Of a stretch of 64,000 bases of DNA, positions 26,323 through 38,350 are shown one piece after another; position 1 is the first letter of the stretch; each line of letters begins with the position of its first letter. This DNA is from Blastomussa wellsi (Eukaryota; Cnidaria; Anthozoa; Scleractinia; Plerogyridae): contig OX393569.1 in the NCBI GenBank assembly GCA_947652115.1, positions 13,457,151 to 13,521,150 on the forward strand, in the 5' to 3' direction. The notes beneath the pieces were generated by a model. That model was not told the origin of the DNA and searched no databases. It worked only from the letters and a program-made list of their open reading frames with translations. Position numbers and translations under genes: made by a program.

Positions 26323-27509
26323 CTTGTTATGTAAAGTCTTCCCACTGTCCTTCCTGCAGCACGCTTTTCGACTCTGGCCCAGGATTTACTTTTGGAGCAT
26401 GCGTATAGTGCATTGTTTTGATTCTCGGTCAATCAGATTAACGAAAAAGTTCAGAGTTTGCCCAGAAATGCCGGAAGGCCTTGAAATGTGGACTTCCGGG
26501 ATCGGTCCTGACCAGAATCTTTTTTCTTGGTGCTGACCAAGTGAAAAGGGGGCTTTGGGGACGAGATTGATTGCGTACGTCAATTCTGAGTCTCCGCAGA
26601 ACGGTCGAAAGTCCTTGAAACACGGACTTCCGGAACGGAATCTGGATTGACCAGAGTCCTGGTTCTTTGTGCTGACCAAAAGAAAAGCGGGCTCTGCGGA
26701 AGGGATGGATTTGTGACAGGAAGTAAAAAAGAAGCAAACAACAACCGTTTATTTTGTGGGAGCCCATCCCTGCCTTTGATTTGGTATATGCTGAGGGTTT
26801 AAATCTGGCTTCTCACCTTTAAATTATCCTTGTCATTTTCGATCTGTGTGTCTTTACAACTGCAATCATGTAGAGAAAATCGAGTGCTATTCACATTATT
26901 GTCTACACATTTTGTCACTTTAGATAAGTGCGTCTTGGGTGAAGTCAAGTGTTTCTTGGGTTAGGTCAAAAAAAATAAAATTATACCATGCGGAAAAGTA
27001 GAGCACATGATCTTTAAAACAGTTTCGTAAGCGAAAACAAATAAAGTAAAAAAGGCCGCACTTTTAGACCTTGGACGTTTTTGTTATTTCGTTTTTCTGT
27101 ATCTAACACGGTAATTTCAACTCTATTTTCAGAATTCATTTTTACTTGTAAATAGCGAATGTAAAGGGTTTCTCTGTTCTGGTTGCTTGTTGAGAAGTCA
27201 AAATGCGGCGCGCAGTTAGTTTGTTAAAAACGTATTAGAAAAAAGTTTTTCCTTCCTTTGTTGTGTGCAAACACCTAGCTTTTCCATCTTACCTGTTTTC
27301 GTCAACACCACGGGTAAACAAATATTTACACACATACTGAACTGTCATGCAAGCTGTCCAAAATAGTACAAACACCATGATTTCTTTCCACCTTCCTCGC
27401 AGAAGGCTGAATCTTTAATGAAGACACGTCACAATGACAAGGATCATAACAGCGCGCTTACGAACGTTTTTGAGCCTGCGATGCTAATTTGACAAAACGG
27501 TCTCGTTTT

Positions 27510-27533
27510 TTAACCCTTTCCTGCCCAAGCGTG

Positions 27534-27580
<47 letters not shown>

Positions 27581-27610
27581 AGGGAGACCCCTTGGGCAGT
27601 AAAGGGTTAA
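27510..27610. mobile_element. 101-bp TTAA-flanked MITE, copy 1
   Basis: The terminal inverted repeats are ttaaccctttcctgcccaag and its complement cttgggcagtaaagggttaa, with one mismatch. The outer TTAA on both sides is the probable target duplication, as in piggyBac-type insertion. Sibling units show the empty TTAA at about 39139-39144 (tttttTTAAtgctgatc) and 42967-42972. The insertion therefore happened after these units diverged, or was precisely lost from the others. Confidence 0.75.
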
Positions 27611-27623
27611 AAAACTATCTCCC

Positions 27624-27647
27624 TTAACCCTTTCCTGCCCAAGCGTG

Positions 27648-27694
<47 letters not shown>

Positions 27695-27724
27695 AGGGAG
27701 ACCCCTTGGGCAGTAAAGGGTTAA
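27624..27724. mobile_element. 101-bp TTAA-flanked MITE, copy 2
   Basis: Identical in reading to the copy 13 bp upstream, in the same orientation, separated by aaaactatctccc. The pair ends at TTAA before tgttgatcgg, which matches the sibling unit's tgctgatcg. The doublet may have inserted as one composite unit or by a second insertion next to the first. Confidence 0.75.
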
Positions 27725-30700
27725 TGTTGATCGGAAAACACTTTACTTCAGTTGTCACTTTTCCTTCGAAAAGTTGTATTTAAAAACTTAAAAACTTCAC
27801 TTTCTTGGTTAAGTAGTTATTAAAGTGCATATGAAGTAAATTTTGTTTCTCAGATGTGATAATTTAGCACACTGAAACGAAATTTTATTTGCGCTCGGAT
27901 GGTGCCGCCATTTACTGCTCGGCCAAAACGATCCCATTACAAGGATTTCACGTCATTTGACGTTAGCTAATTTATTAAGACGGTTTCCACTGAACATAAA
28001 GCCGGCGACAAACAAGAACACTTCTGCGGACATTATTTATTAGACTTGTACTCACGCATCACTTGAGGTTGCCTTTATTCTTGGCGTCTCTGTAGACGGA
28101 TCTTTATCACTTTGTGATTGGCTGACTTCTGAATTCTCCTGTAGAAAGTAAACACGACGTCGTATGTAATTGATGCCAAAACAAGATCTGATGCAGTTTG
28201 CATACGAACCTGTGTTTCTTTTTATTAATTCCGGTGGTCGAACACAAAGTTAAGGAGATGATATTAGCGGCCGGTCACCCTTCCAGTTCGTAGCCCCGCC
28301 CAATAGAGCGCAATAAATTGCGAATGTTTCCTGTATACTCGGGTCGTTAATGCCGTAGTCAATATAGAGTGCGACCTATATATCTTGACGCTGCCGTCAT
28401 GGCATAACATTTTTACTAGCGCAACTTCTAAATAAAAAAAATAGAAGACAAGAAACTGTGGCTTTGATTCTCAGCCAATCAGATTGAGCGAACAAATTCT
28501 GAGTCTGCGCAGAAGGGCCGGAATTATGTTAAATACGGACTTCCAGAATTGAGATTGACTGGGGTCTGCGTTCTTGGTGCTAACAATAACAACCGGAGTA
28601 ATAAAGTCCAGTCCATCACTGGCACTTAAATATGGTTTCTCACCTTCAAATTCTCCTTGCCGTTTTCGATCTGTGTGTCTTTGCTACTGCAATAGAAGAA
28701 ATTCGATTTCTAATCACAAGTGTTTCTCGGGGTAGCTCAGAAAAAATAAAATTATTCCATGAGGAAAAGAATAGGACTTTAATTTTTAAACAATTTCGTA
28801 AGCGAAAATAAAGTCAAAATAAAAAGGGCGCACTTTTATACCTTGGACGTATTGTTACTTTTTCTGTATCTATCACCCTGATTTCGTCTTCTTTTTCAGA
28901 ATTCATTTTTGAGTGACCATTAAGTGAACGTTAAGCTAATTTATAAGACGATTTCCGCTGAACATAAATCCGGTGGAAAAAAGAACAATGTTTCGGACAT
29001 TATTTACTTATTAGACTTATACACTTGTACTCACGCATCACTTGAAGTTGCTTTTATTCTTGACGTCTCTGTAGACGGATCTTTATCACTTTGTGATTGG
29101 CTGACTGCTGAATTCTCCTGTAGAAAGTAAACACGACGTCGTATGTAATTGATGCCAAAACAAGATCTGATGCAGTTTGCATACGAACCTGTGTTTCTTT
29201 TTATTAATTCGGGTGGTCGAACACAAAGTTAAACTGTGCTTTGCTACGCGAAATAAGAATACAGGAGAGGATATTCGCGGCCGGTCACCCTTCCAGTTCG
29301 TAGCCCCGCCCAATAGAGCGCAATAAATTGCGAATGTTTCCTGTGTACTCGGGTCGTTAATGCCGTAGTCAATATAGAGTGCGACCTATATATTTTGACG
29401 TTGGCGTCATGGCATGACATTTTTAGTAGCGCAACTTCTAAATAGGAAAAATAGAATACAAGAAACTGTGGTTTTGATTCTCAGCCAATCAGATTGAGCG
29501 AACAAATTCTGAGTCTGCGCAGAAGGGCCGGAATTATGTTAAATACGAACTTCAAGAATTGAGATTGACTGGGGTCTGCGTTCTTGGTGCTAACAATAAC
29601 AAACGGAGTAATAAATTCCAGTCCATGACTGGCACTTAAATATGGGTTCTCACCTTGAAATTCTCCTTGCCGTTTTCGATCTGTGTGTCTTTGCTACTGC
29701 AATAGAAGAAATTCGATTGCTAATCACAAGTGTTTCTTTGGGTAGCTCAGAAAATATAAAATTATACCATGAGGAAAAGAATAGGACTTTAATTTTTAAA
29801 CAATTTCTTAAGCGCAAATAAAGTCAAAATAAAAAGGACGCACTTTTATACCTTGGACGTATTGTTACTTTTTCTGTATCTGTCACCCTGATTTCGTCTT
29901 TTTTTCAAAATTCATTTTTAAGTGACCATTAAGTGAACGTTAAGCTAATTTATAAGACGATTTCCGCTGAACATAAATCCGGTGGAAAAAAGAACAATGT
30001 TGCGGACATTATTTACTTATTAGACTTATACACTTGTACTCACGCATCACTTGACGTTGCTTTTATTCTTGACGTCTCTGTAGACAGATCTTTATCACTT
30101 TGTGATTGGCTGACTTCTGAATTCTCCTGTAGAAAGTAAACACGACGTCGTATGTAATTGATGCCAAAACAAGATCTGATGCAGTTTGCATACGAACCTG
30201 TGTTTTTTTTTATTAATTCCGGTGGTCGAACACAAAGTTAAGGAGATGATATTAGCGGCCGGTCACCCTTCCAGTTCGTAGCCCCGCCCAATAGAGCGCA
30301 ATAAATTGCGAATGTTTCCTGTATACTCGGGTCGTTAATGCCGTAGTCAATATAGAGTGCGACCTATATATCTTGACGTTGCCGTCATGGCATAACATTT
30401 TTACTAGCGCAACTTCTAAATAAAAAAAATAGAAGACAAGAAACTGTGGCTTTGATTCTCAGCCAATCAGATTGAGCGAACAAATTCTGAGTCTGCGCAG
30501 AAGGGCCGGAATTATGTTAAATACGGACTTCCAGAATTGAGATTGACTGGGGTCTGCGTTCTTGGTGCTAACAATAACAACCAGAGTAATAAAGTCCAGT
30601 CCATCACTGGCACTTAAATATGGTTTCTCACCTTCAAATTCTCCTTGCCGTTTTCGATCTGTGTGTCTTTGCTACTGCAATAGAAGAAATTCGATTTCTA

Positions 30701-33631
30701 ATCACAAGTGTTTCTCGGGGTAGCTCAGAAAAAATAAAATTATTCCATGAGGAAAAGAATAGGACTTTAATTTTTAAACAATTTCGTAAGCGAAAATAAA
30801 GTCAAAATAAAAAGGGCGCACTTTTATACCTTGGACGTATTGTTACTTTTTCTGTATCTATCACCCTGATTTCGTCTTCTTTTTCAGAATTCATTTTTGA
30901 GTGACCATTAAGTGAACGTTAAGCTAATTTATAAGACGATTTCCGCTGAACATAAATCCGGTGGAAAAAAGAACAATGTTGCGGACATTATTTACTTATT
31001 AGACTTATACACTTGTACTCACGCATCACTTGAAGTTGCTTTTATTCTTGACGTCTCTGTAGACGGATCTTTATCACTTTGTGATTGGCTGACTTCTGAA
31101 TTCTCCTGTAGAAAGAAACACGACGTCGTATGTAATTGATGCCAAAACAAGATCTGATGCAGTTTGCATACGAACCTGTGTTTCTTTTTATTAATTCCGG
31201 TGGTCGAACACAAAGTTAAACTGTGCTTTGCTACGCGAAACAGGAATACAGGAGAGGATATTAGCGGCCGGTCACCCTTCCAGTTCGTAGCCCCGCCCAA
31301 TAGAGCGCAATAAATTGCGAATGTTTCCTGTGTACTCGGGTCGTTAATGCCGTAGTCAATATAGAGTGCGACCTATATATTTTGACGTTGCCGTCATTGC
31401 ATGGCATTTTCACTATCGCCGCTTTTAAATAGGAAAAATAGACAAGAAGACAAGACAAGAAACTGTGGTTTTGATTCTCAGCCAATCAGATTGAGCGAAC
31501 AAATTCTGAGTCTGCGCAGAAGGGCCGGAATTATGTTAAATACGGACTTCCGGAATTGAGATTGACTGGGGTCTGCGTTCTTGGTGCTAACAATAACAAC
31601 CGGAGTAATAAATTCCAGTCCATCACTGGCACTTAAATATGGTTTCTCACCTTCAAATTCTCCTTGCCGTTTTCGATCTGTGTGTCTTTGCTACTGCAAT
31701 AGAAGAAATTCGATTGCTAATCACAAGTGTTTCTTGGGGTAGCTCAGAAAAAATAAAATTATACCATGAGCAAAAGAATAGGACTTTAATTTTTAAACAA
31801 TTTCGTAAGCGAAAATAAAGTCAAAATAAAAAGGGCGCACTTTTATACCTTGGACGTATTGTTACTTTTTCTGTATCTATCACCCTGATTTCGTCTTTTT
31901 CTTCAGAATTCATTTTTAAGTGACCATTAGTTGAACGTTAAGCTAATTTATAAGACGATTTCCGCTGAACATTAATCCGGTGGAAAAAAGAACAATGTTG
32001 CGGACATTAGTTACTTATTAGACTTTTACACTTGTACTCACGCATCACTTGACGTTGCTTTTATTCTTGACGTCTCTGTAGACGGATCTTTACCACTTTG
32101 TGATTGGCTGACTTCTGAATTCTCCTGTAGAAAGTAAACACGACGTCGTATGTAATTGATGCCAAAACAAGATCTGATGCAGTTTGCATACGAACCTGTG
32201 TTTCTTTTTATTAATTCCGGTGGTCGAACACAAAGTTAAACTGTGCTTTGCTACGCGAAACAGGAATACAGGAGAGGATATTAGCGGCCGGTCACCCTTC
32301 CAGTTCGTAGCCCCGCCCAATAGAGCGCAATAAATTGCGAATGTTTCCTGTGTACTCGGGTCGTTAATGCCGTAGTCAATATAGAGTGCGACCTATATAT
32401 TTTGACGTTGCCGTCATGGCATAACATTTTTACTAGCGCAACTTCTAAATAGGAAAAATAGAAGACAAGAAACTGTGGCTTTGATTATCAGCCAATCAGA
32501 TTGAGCGAACTAATTCTGAGTCTGCACAGAAGGGCCGGAATTATGTTAAATACGGACTTCCAGAATTGAGATTGACTGGGGTCTGCGTTCTTGGTGCTAA
32601 CAATAACAACCGGAGTAATAAAGTCCAGTACATCACTGGCACTTAAATATGGTTTCTCACCTTGAAATTCTCCTTGCCGTTTTCGATCTGTGTGTCTTTG
32701 CTACTGCAATAGAAGAAATTCGATTGCTAATCACAAGTGTTTCTCGGGGTAGCTCAGAAAAAATAAAATTATACCATGAGGAAAAGAATAGGACTTTAAT
32801 TTTTAAACAATTTCGTAAGCGAAAATAAAGTCAAAATAAAAAGGGCGCACTTTTCTACCTTGGACGTATTGTTACTTTTTCTGTATCTCTCACCCTGATT
32901 TCGTCTTCTTTTTCAGAATTCATTTTTGAGTGACCATTAAGTGAACGTTAAGCTAATTTATAAGACGATTTCCGCTGAACATAAATCCGGTGGAAAAAAG
33001 AACAATGTTGCGGACATTATTTACTTATTAGACTTATACACTTGTACTCACGCATCACTTGAAGTTGCTTTTATTCTTGGCGTCTCTGTAGACGGATCTT
33101 TATCACTTTGTGATTGGCTGACTTCTGGATTCTCCTGTAGAAAGTAAACAGGACGTCGTATGTAATTGATGCCAAAACAAGATCTGATGCAGTTTGCATA
33201 CGAACCTGTGTTTTTTTTCTATTAATTCCGGTGGTCGAAAACAAATTAAAAAAAAATCGCAGCAAGGTGTCTAAACGTGTACAAGATCTTGTGTGCAATA
33301 ATGTTGCAATCGTTTGGCCACTGGGGGCTGATTCGCATACTCTGGTATCTTATCTTACGCACGCGCTGTAGACGCCAGAGGGTGATTTGTGGCCAATCGC
33401 GTCTCAGAATGAGCCGGCTTTTCTTTTAATCTGCGCCAATAACGTGGACGCTGGCCAAACTCTGTCCCTAGAACTCGGGCCAGCCCCTATTTTTGGAGCG
33501 TGTGCATAGATTGTGTACCAATGCCCTGGCAGGCCTTACTAAACATTGACCGGGACCAGATTACACACATACTTATTTTTACATGAAGGTCATTCTACGC
33601 GTTTTATTTCAAAAGAAAACATTTTATTCCA

Positions 33632-33709
33632 AACATTGGGAATCGAACTCGGGAAAATTCGACTCAGGATACACTCACTTACCACTATACCAACTGGACG
33701 CTAGCTGCC
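33632..33709 (-). mobile_element. tRNA-like relic, duplicated copy
   Basis: Copy of the 25973-26050 element at +7,659 bp. Identical as far as I could read, with the same A-box-like and B-box-like segments. Confidence 0.5.
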
Positions 33710-35168
33710 AGAAACCCAATTTTTTTTCAAGATTTATATTGCAAGCAAATTGTATACAGTACATTACTGCCCAAACCAAAAAGCGAAAGCTAACCGCAAG
33801 CAAACGGGAGTGGAACCAACCTGTAAGGGGACTAACCAGAAGAAAACTGGGATGGAACTAACCCAACCAAACTGGGTTGGAAATAACTTGAAGCAACCGA
33901 CAGCCGTATGTTAATGATCTGCTGTTTTGGCCATTGCTACTTTATATAAATTATAATCAAATGTCTAATCTGGTCCCGGTCCTTGTTATGTAAAGTCTTC
34001 CCACTGTCCTTCCTGCAGCACGCTTTTCGACTCTGGCCCAGGATTTACTTTTGGAGCATGCGTATAGTGCATTGTTTTGATTCTCGGTCAATCAGATTAA
34101 CGAAAAAGTTCAGAGTTTGCCCAGAAATGCCGGAAGGCCTTGAAATGTGGACTTCCGGGATCGGTCCTGACCAGAATCTTTTTTCTTGGTGCTGACCAAG
34201 TGAAAAGGGGGCTTTGGGGACGAGATTGATTGCGTACGTCAATTCTGAGTCTCCGCAGAACGGTCGAAAGTCCTTGAAACACGGACTTCCGGAACGGAAT
34301 CTGGATTGACCAGAGTCCTGGTTCTTTGTGCTGACCAAAAGAAAAGCGGGCTCTGCGGAAGGGATGGATTTGTGACAGGAAGTAAAAAAGAAGCAAACAA
34401 CAACCGTTTATTTTGTGGGAGCCCATCCCTGCCTTTGATTTGGTATATGCTGAGGGTTTAAATCTGGCTTCTCACCTTTAAATTATCCTTGTCATTTTCG
34501 ATCTGTGTGTCTTTACAACTGCAATCATGTAGAGAAAATCGAGTGCTATTCACATTATTGTCTACACATTTTGTCACTTTAGATAAGTGCGTCTTGGGTG
34601 AAGTCAAGTGTTTCTTGGGTTAGGTCAAAAAAAATAAAATTATACCATGCGGAAAAGTAGAGCACATGATCTTTAAAACAGTTTCGTAAGCGAAAACAAA
34701 TAAAGTAAAAAAGGCCGCACTTTTAGACCTTGGACGTTTTTGTTATTTCGTTTTTCTGTATCTAACACGGTAATTTCAACTCTATTTTCAGAATTCATTT
34801 TTACTTGTAAATAGCGAATGTAAAGGGTTTCTCTGTTCTGGTTGCTTGTTGAGAAGTCAAAATGCGGCGCGCAGTTAGTTTGTTAAAAACGTATTAGAAA
34901 AAAGTTTTTCCTTCCTTTGTTGTGTGCAAACACCTAGCTTTTCCATCTTACCTGTTTTCGTCAACACCACGGGTAAACAAATATTTACACACATACTGAA
35001 CTGTCATGCAAGCTGTCCAAAATAGTACAAACACCATGATTTCTTTCCACCTTCCTCGCAGAAGGCTGAATCTTTAATGAAGACACGTCACAATGACAAG
35101 GATCATAACAGCGCGCTTACGAACGTTTTTGAGCCTGCGATGCTAATTTGACAAAACGGTCTCGTTTT

Positions 35169-35192
35169 TTAACCCTTTCCTGCCCAAGCGTG

Positions 35193-35239
<47 letters not shown>

Positions 35240-35269
35240 AGGGAGACCCCTTGGGCAGTAAAGGGTTAA
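35169..35269. mobile_element. 101-bp TTAA-flanked MITE, duplicated copy 1
   Basis: Copy of the 27510 element carried by the 7,659-bp duplication. Same terminal repeats and flanking TTAA. Confidence 0.75.
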
Positions 35270-35282
35270 AAAACTATCTCCC

Positions 35283-35306
35283 TTAACCCTTTCCTGCCCA
35301 AGCGTG

Positions 35307-35353
<47 letters not shown>

Positions 35354-35383
35354 AGGGAGACCCCTTGGGCAGTAAAGGGTTAA
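35283..35383. mobile_element. 101-bp TTAA-flanked MITE, duplicated copy 2
   Basis: Copy of the 27624 element carried by the 7,659-bp duplication, with the same 13-bp spacer to its partner. Confidence 0.75.
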
Positions 35384-36512
35384 TGTTGATCGGAAAACAC
35401 TTTACTTCAGTTGTCACTTTTCCTTCGAAAAGTTGTATTTAAAAACTTAAAAACTTCACTTTCTTGGTTAAGTAGTTATTAAAGTGCATATGAAGTAAAT
35501 TTTGTTTCTCAGATGTGATAATTTAGCACACTGAAACGAAATTTTATTTGCGCTCGGATGGTGCCGCCATTTACTGCTCGGCCAAAACGATCCCATTACA
35601 AGGATTTCACGTCATTTGACGTTAGCTAATTTATTAAGACGGTTTCCACTGAACATAAAGCCGGCGACAAACAAGAACACTTCTGCGGACATTATTTATT
35701 AGACTTGTACTCACGCATCACTTGAGGTTGCCTTTATTCTTGGCGTCTCTGTAGACGGATCTTTATCACTTTTTGATTGGCTGATCTCTGAATTCTCCTG
35801 TAGAAAGTCAAGGCGATGTCGTATGTAATTGCTGCCAAAGCAATATCTGATGCAGTTTGCATACGAACCTGTGTTTCTTTTTATTAATTCCGGTGGTCGG
35901 AAACAAAGTTAAACTGTGCTTTGCTACACGCAACACGAATACAAGAGAGGATATTAGCGGCCGGTCACCCTTCCAGTTCGTAGCCCCGCCCAATAGAGCG
36001 CAATAAATTGCGAATGTTTCCTGTGTACTCGGGTCGTTAATGCCGTAGTCAATATAGAGTGCCACCTATATATTTTGACGTTGGCTTCATGGCATGGCAT
36101 TTTCACTAGTGCAGTTTCTAATAAAAGAAAAGACTTGTGAAAATAGGCAGAATAGAAGACAAGAAACTGTGGTGCTTACAAAGGGCGCCGAGTATTAATT
36201 TCGCTGCCCATTTCTAGGCAAATAAAAGGTCGGTTATACGTTTCTCGGTCATGTGTTGCTCCTCTATTAAAGGTGATTGCGTATTTACTCACACACGGTG
36301 AGAAGAAACTCACCTTTTACACGGCTTTCAGGTTTGGTGGCGGTTCTTATACTTTGGTAGCAAACAGCTCGCACTTTGAAATATAAAATCATTCCTCTGC
36401 TCAACAATGTTGCAGGAACGTTTGTTCATAGTACAGAACTTGATAGAGTACGGGTCTTTAATTTTATTTGGGATGGCTCTCTCGCGGGTTTCATTTCATT
36501 TCGCCAATGTCG

Positions 36513-36718
36513 AGGCCCTATTAGTGGGGGGGGGGGGGGGGTCTGACTATCCCGTATCCCATTGATTTTTGGCCTAAAACTCCTGTATCCCGTTAATTGA
36601 GGTGGTTTGTATCTCCAACGTTTATGTTCGATATCCTTGAATCTCTTGTTTAAATATCCCGTATCCCTGTAATTTTTTACCCAAATATCCCTCATCCAAA
36701 AAAACCCTAATAGGGCCT
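36513..36718. mobile_element. MITE with AGGCCCTATTAG termini and poly-G tract
   Basis: The inverted termini are AGGCCCTATTAG (36513-36524) and CTAATAGGGCCT (36707-36718). The inside carries degenerate repeats of tatcccgtatccc and a run of 16 G at 36526-36541. No coding region. The family is not one I can name. Confidence 0.65.
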
Positions 36719-37141
36719 ACATATCATGCAACATCCAGACTCCAAATGTTGCGTGGAAATTTTGAGCTTTTTCAAACTTGAGCCAACAACACGCAACATG
36801 TTGTAACATATCGCAGCAAGGTGTCTAAACGTGTACAAGATGTTGTGTGCAATAATGTTGCGATCGTTTGGCCACTGGGGGCTGATTCGCATACTCTGGG
36901 ATCTTGTATCTTATCTTACGCACGTGCTGTAGACGCCAGAGGGTGATTTGTGGCCAATCTCGTCTCCAGATGAGCACGCTTTTTTAATCAGCGCCAATAA
37001 CGTGGACGCTGTCCAAACTCTAGCCTTTGAACTGCGGCCAGCGCCTATTTTTGGAGCGTGTGCATAGATTGTGTACCAATGTCCTGGAAGGTCTTACTTA
37101 AAATTGACCGGGACCAGATTACACACATACTTATTTTTACA

Positions 37142-37719
37142 TTAAAGTATAAATGTTGTTCTTGTTCTCTTTCGATTCCGATTTTATATTTGGCAAGAAA
37201 GCACCATGCCACTACGATGAAAAAATTTTGTTCTTGTTCTCTTTCGATTCTGATTTTATATTTGGCAAGAAAGCACCATGCCAATTATTTCGCCTCAATT
37301 TTCGAAATAAGTCCGTTTTTTCAATTCCGCTCATTACCAGATACGACTTCAGTCGAGTTGCATTGATAGAGCTGGATCGAGAGCGAAAATGACGTCATAT
37401 ACTCACTAGTTTAAATTTTTACTGTGTGAACCCAGCTAAATGCTCGTGCTGCATACTAATCAGCTGGGTTCACACATTGCAACAATAAACTAGTGAGTGT
37501 ATGACGTCGTTTTCTTTCTCGATCCAGCTCTCTCAATGCAACTCGAATGAAGTCGAATGTGGTAATGGCGGACAGTTTAAACGAGAATTCGTCGTTCAAA
37601 AAAATGGACTTATTTCGAAAATTGAGGCGCAATAATTGGCATGGTCCATTCTTGTCAAACATCAAATCGGAATGGAGAGAGAGCAAGAACGATATTTTTT
37701 CATCGTAGTGGCACTTTAA
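37142..37719. mobile_element. TTAA-flanked foldback element, unit 2 copy
   Basis: TTAA at 37142-37145 and 37716-37719. The right terminus reads AGTGCCACTACGATG on the minus strand. The two arms are long and imperfectly complementary (ctcgatccagctct against agagctggatcgag; gtcatatactcactagttta against aaactagtgagtgtatgac) around a central gtgaacccagct/agctgggttcac pair. A left-arm segment is duplicated in this copy. The matching place in long unit 1 (25924-25930, catGaaGgtcattc) is empty. Confidence 0.7.
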
Positions 37720-38088
37720 AGTCATTATTGCAAACAAAATTGTATAAAGTACATTACTGTCCAAACCAAAAAGCGAAAGCTAACCGCAAGCAAATGGTAG
37801 TTGAACTAACCGGTAAGAAGTAAACTGGGATGGAACTAACCCAACCAAACTGGGTTGGAACTAACTAGAACTAACTGACAACCATATGTTAATGATCTGC
37901 TGTTCTGGTCATTGATACGTTATATAAATTATAATCAAATGTCTAATCTGGTCCCGGTCCTTGTTATGTAAAGTCTTCCCACTGTCCTTCCTGCAGCCCG
38001 CTTTTCGACTCTGGCCCAGGACTGACTTTTGGAGCATGCGTATAGTGCATTGTTTTGATTCTCGGTCAATCAGATTAACGAAAAAGTT

Positions 38089-38350
38089 CAGAGTTTGCGC
38101 AGAAATGCCGGAAGGCCGCGAAATGTGGACTTCCGGGATCGGTCCTGGCCAGAATCGGTGTTCTTGGTGCTGACCAAGTGAAAAGCGGGCTTTGGGGAAG
38201 AGATTGATTGCGCACGTCAATTCTGAGTCTCCGCAGAACGGTCGGAAGTCCTTGAAACACGGACTTCCGGAACGGAATCGGGATTGACCAGAGTCCTGGT
38301 TCTTTGTGCTGACCAAAAGAAAAGCGGGCTCTGGGGAAGGGATGGATTTT
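38089..38350. repeat. Two tandem diverged copies of an ETS-site-rich segment
   Basis: The first copy (about 38089-38213) and second copy (about 38220-38350) share the order gcgcagaa / ccggaag / ggacttccgg / ttcttggtgctgacc / gaaaagcgggct. Each holds ACTTCCGG, an ETS-type core. Short monomers hold only one copy (for example about 840-950). The same doublet occurs in the other long units. Overlapping frames on the minus strand in this segment come from the duplication and are not taken as genes. Confidence 0.65.

Larger units (their letters stand above)
20455..28113. repeat. 7,659-bp tandem segmental duplication, copy 1
   Basis: The block starts inside a C monomer, crosses the short/long boundary and ends inside the ctttatcacttt segment of a long unit. 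It is followed directly by a second copy at an offset of 7,659 bp. At its right end the sequence is long-type up to attcttgGcg (28084) and short-type from ctttGtgattgg (28114). The exchange therefore occurred in the shared 28085-28113 stretch. Confidence 0.9.
25583..28113. repeat. Long-type array unit 1 (shortened form)
   Basis: It carries sequence absent from the short monomers: the cgcagcaaggtgtctaaacg segment, the GACCGGGACCAGATTA inverted-repeat pair, a tRNA-like relic, two tandem copies of an ETS-site-rich segment, and two TTAA-flanked elements. It lacks the roughly 0.7 kb present in the unit at 36090-36812. Its ends align to the short monomer (the tgtgtgtc phrase at 26845; the gctaatttattaagacgg phrase near 27966). 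A YY1-like GCCGCCATTT lies at 27904-27913. No coding region is convincing. Confidence 0.85.
28114..35772. repeat. 7,659-bp tandem segmental duplication, copy 2
   Basis: This copy contains the 3' part of a C monomer, then B' (28672), C' (29682), D (30660), E' (31679), the truncated monomer (32689) and a long unit (33242-35772). Each lies exactly 7,659 bp after its counterpart. The only difference I noticed is T at 28993 against G at 21334. Near identity over more than 7 kb means either a very recent duplication or a local assembly duplication. Confidence 0.9.
33242..35772. repeat. Long-type array unit 1, duplicated copy
   Basis: Repeats 25583-28113 at +7,659 bp, including the tRNA-like relic, the inverted-repeat pair and both TTAA-flanked elements. 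At 35773 the sequence stays long-type (cactttTtgattgg), whereas copy 1 switched to a short monomer. Confidence 0.9.

Noticed and set aside
26386..26767. Overlapping 97- and 109-codon minus-strand frames
   Set aside because: Both come from the duplicated ETS-rich segment in different frames and are not preserved in sibling units.
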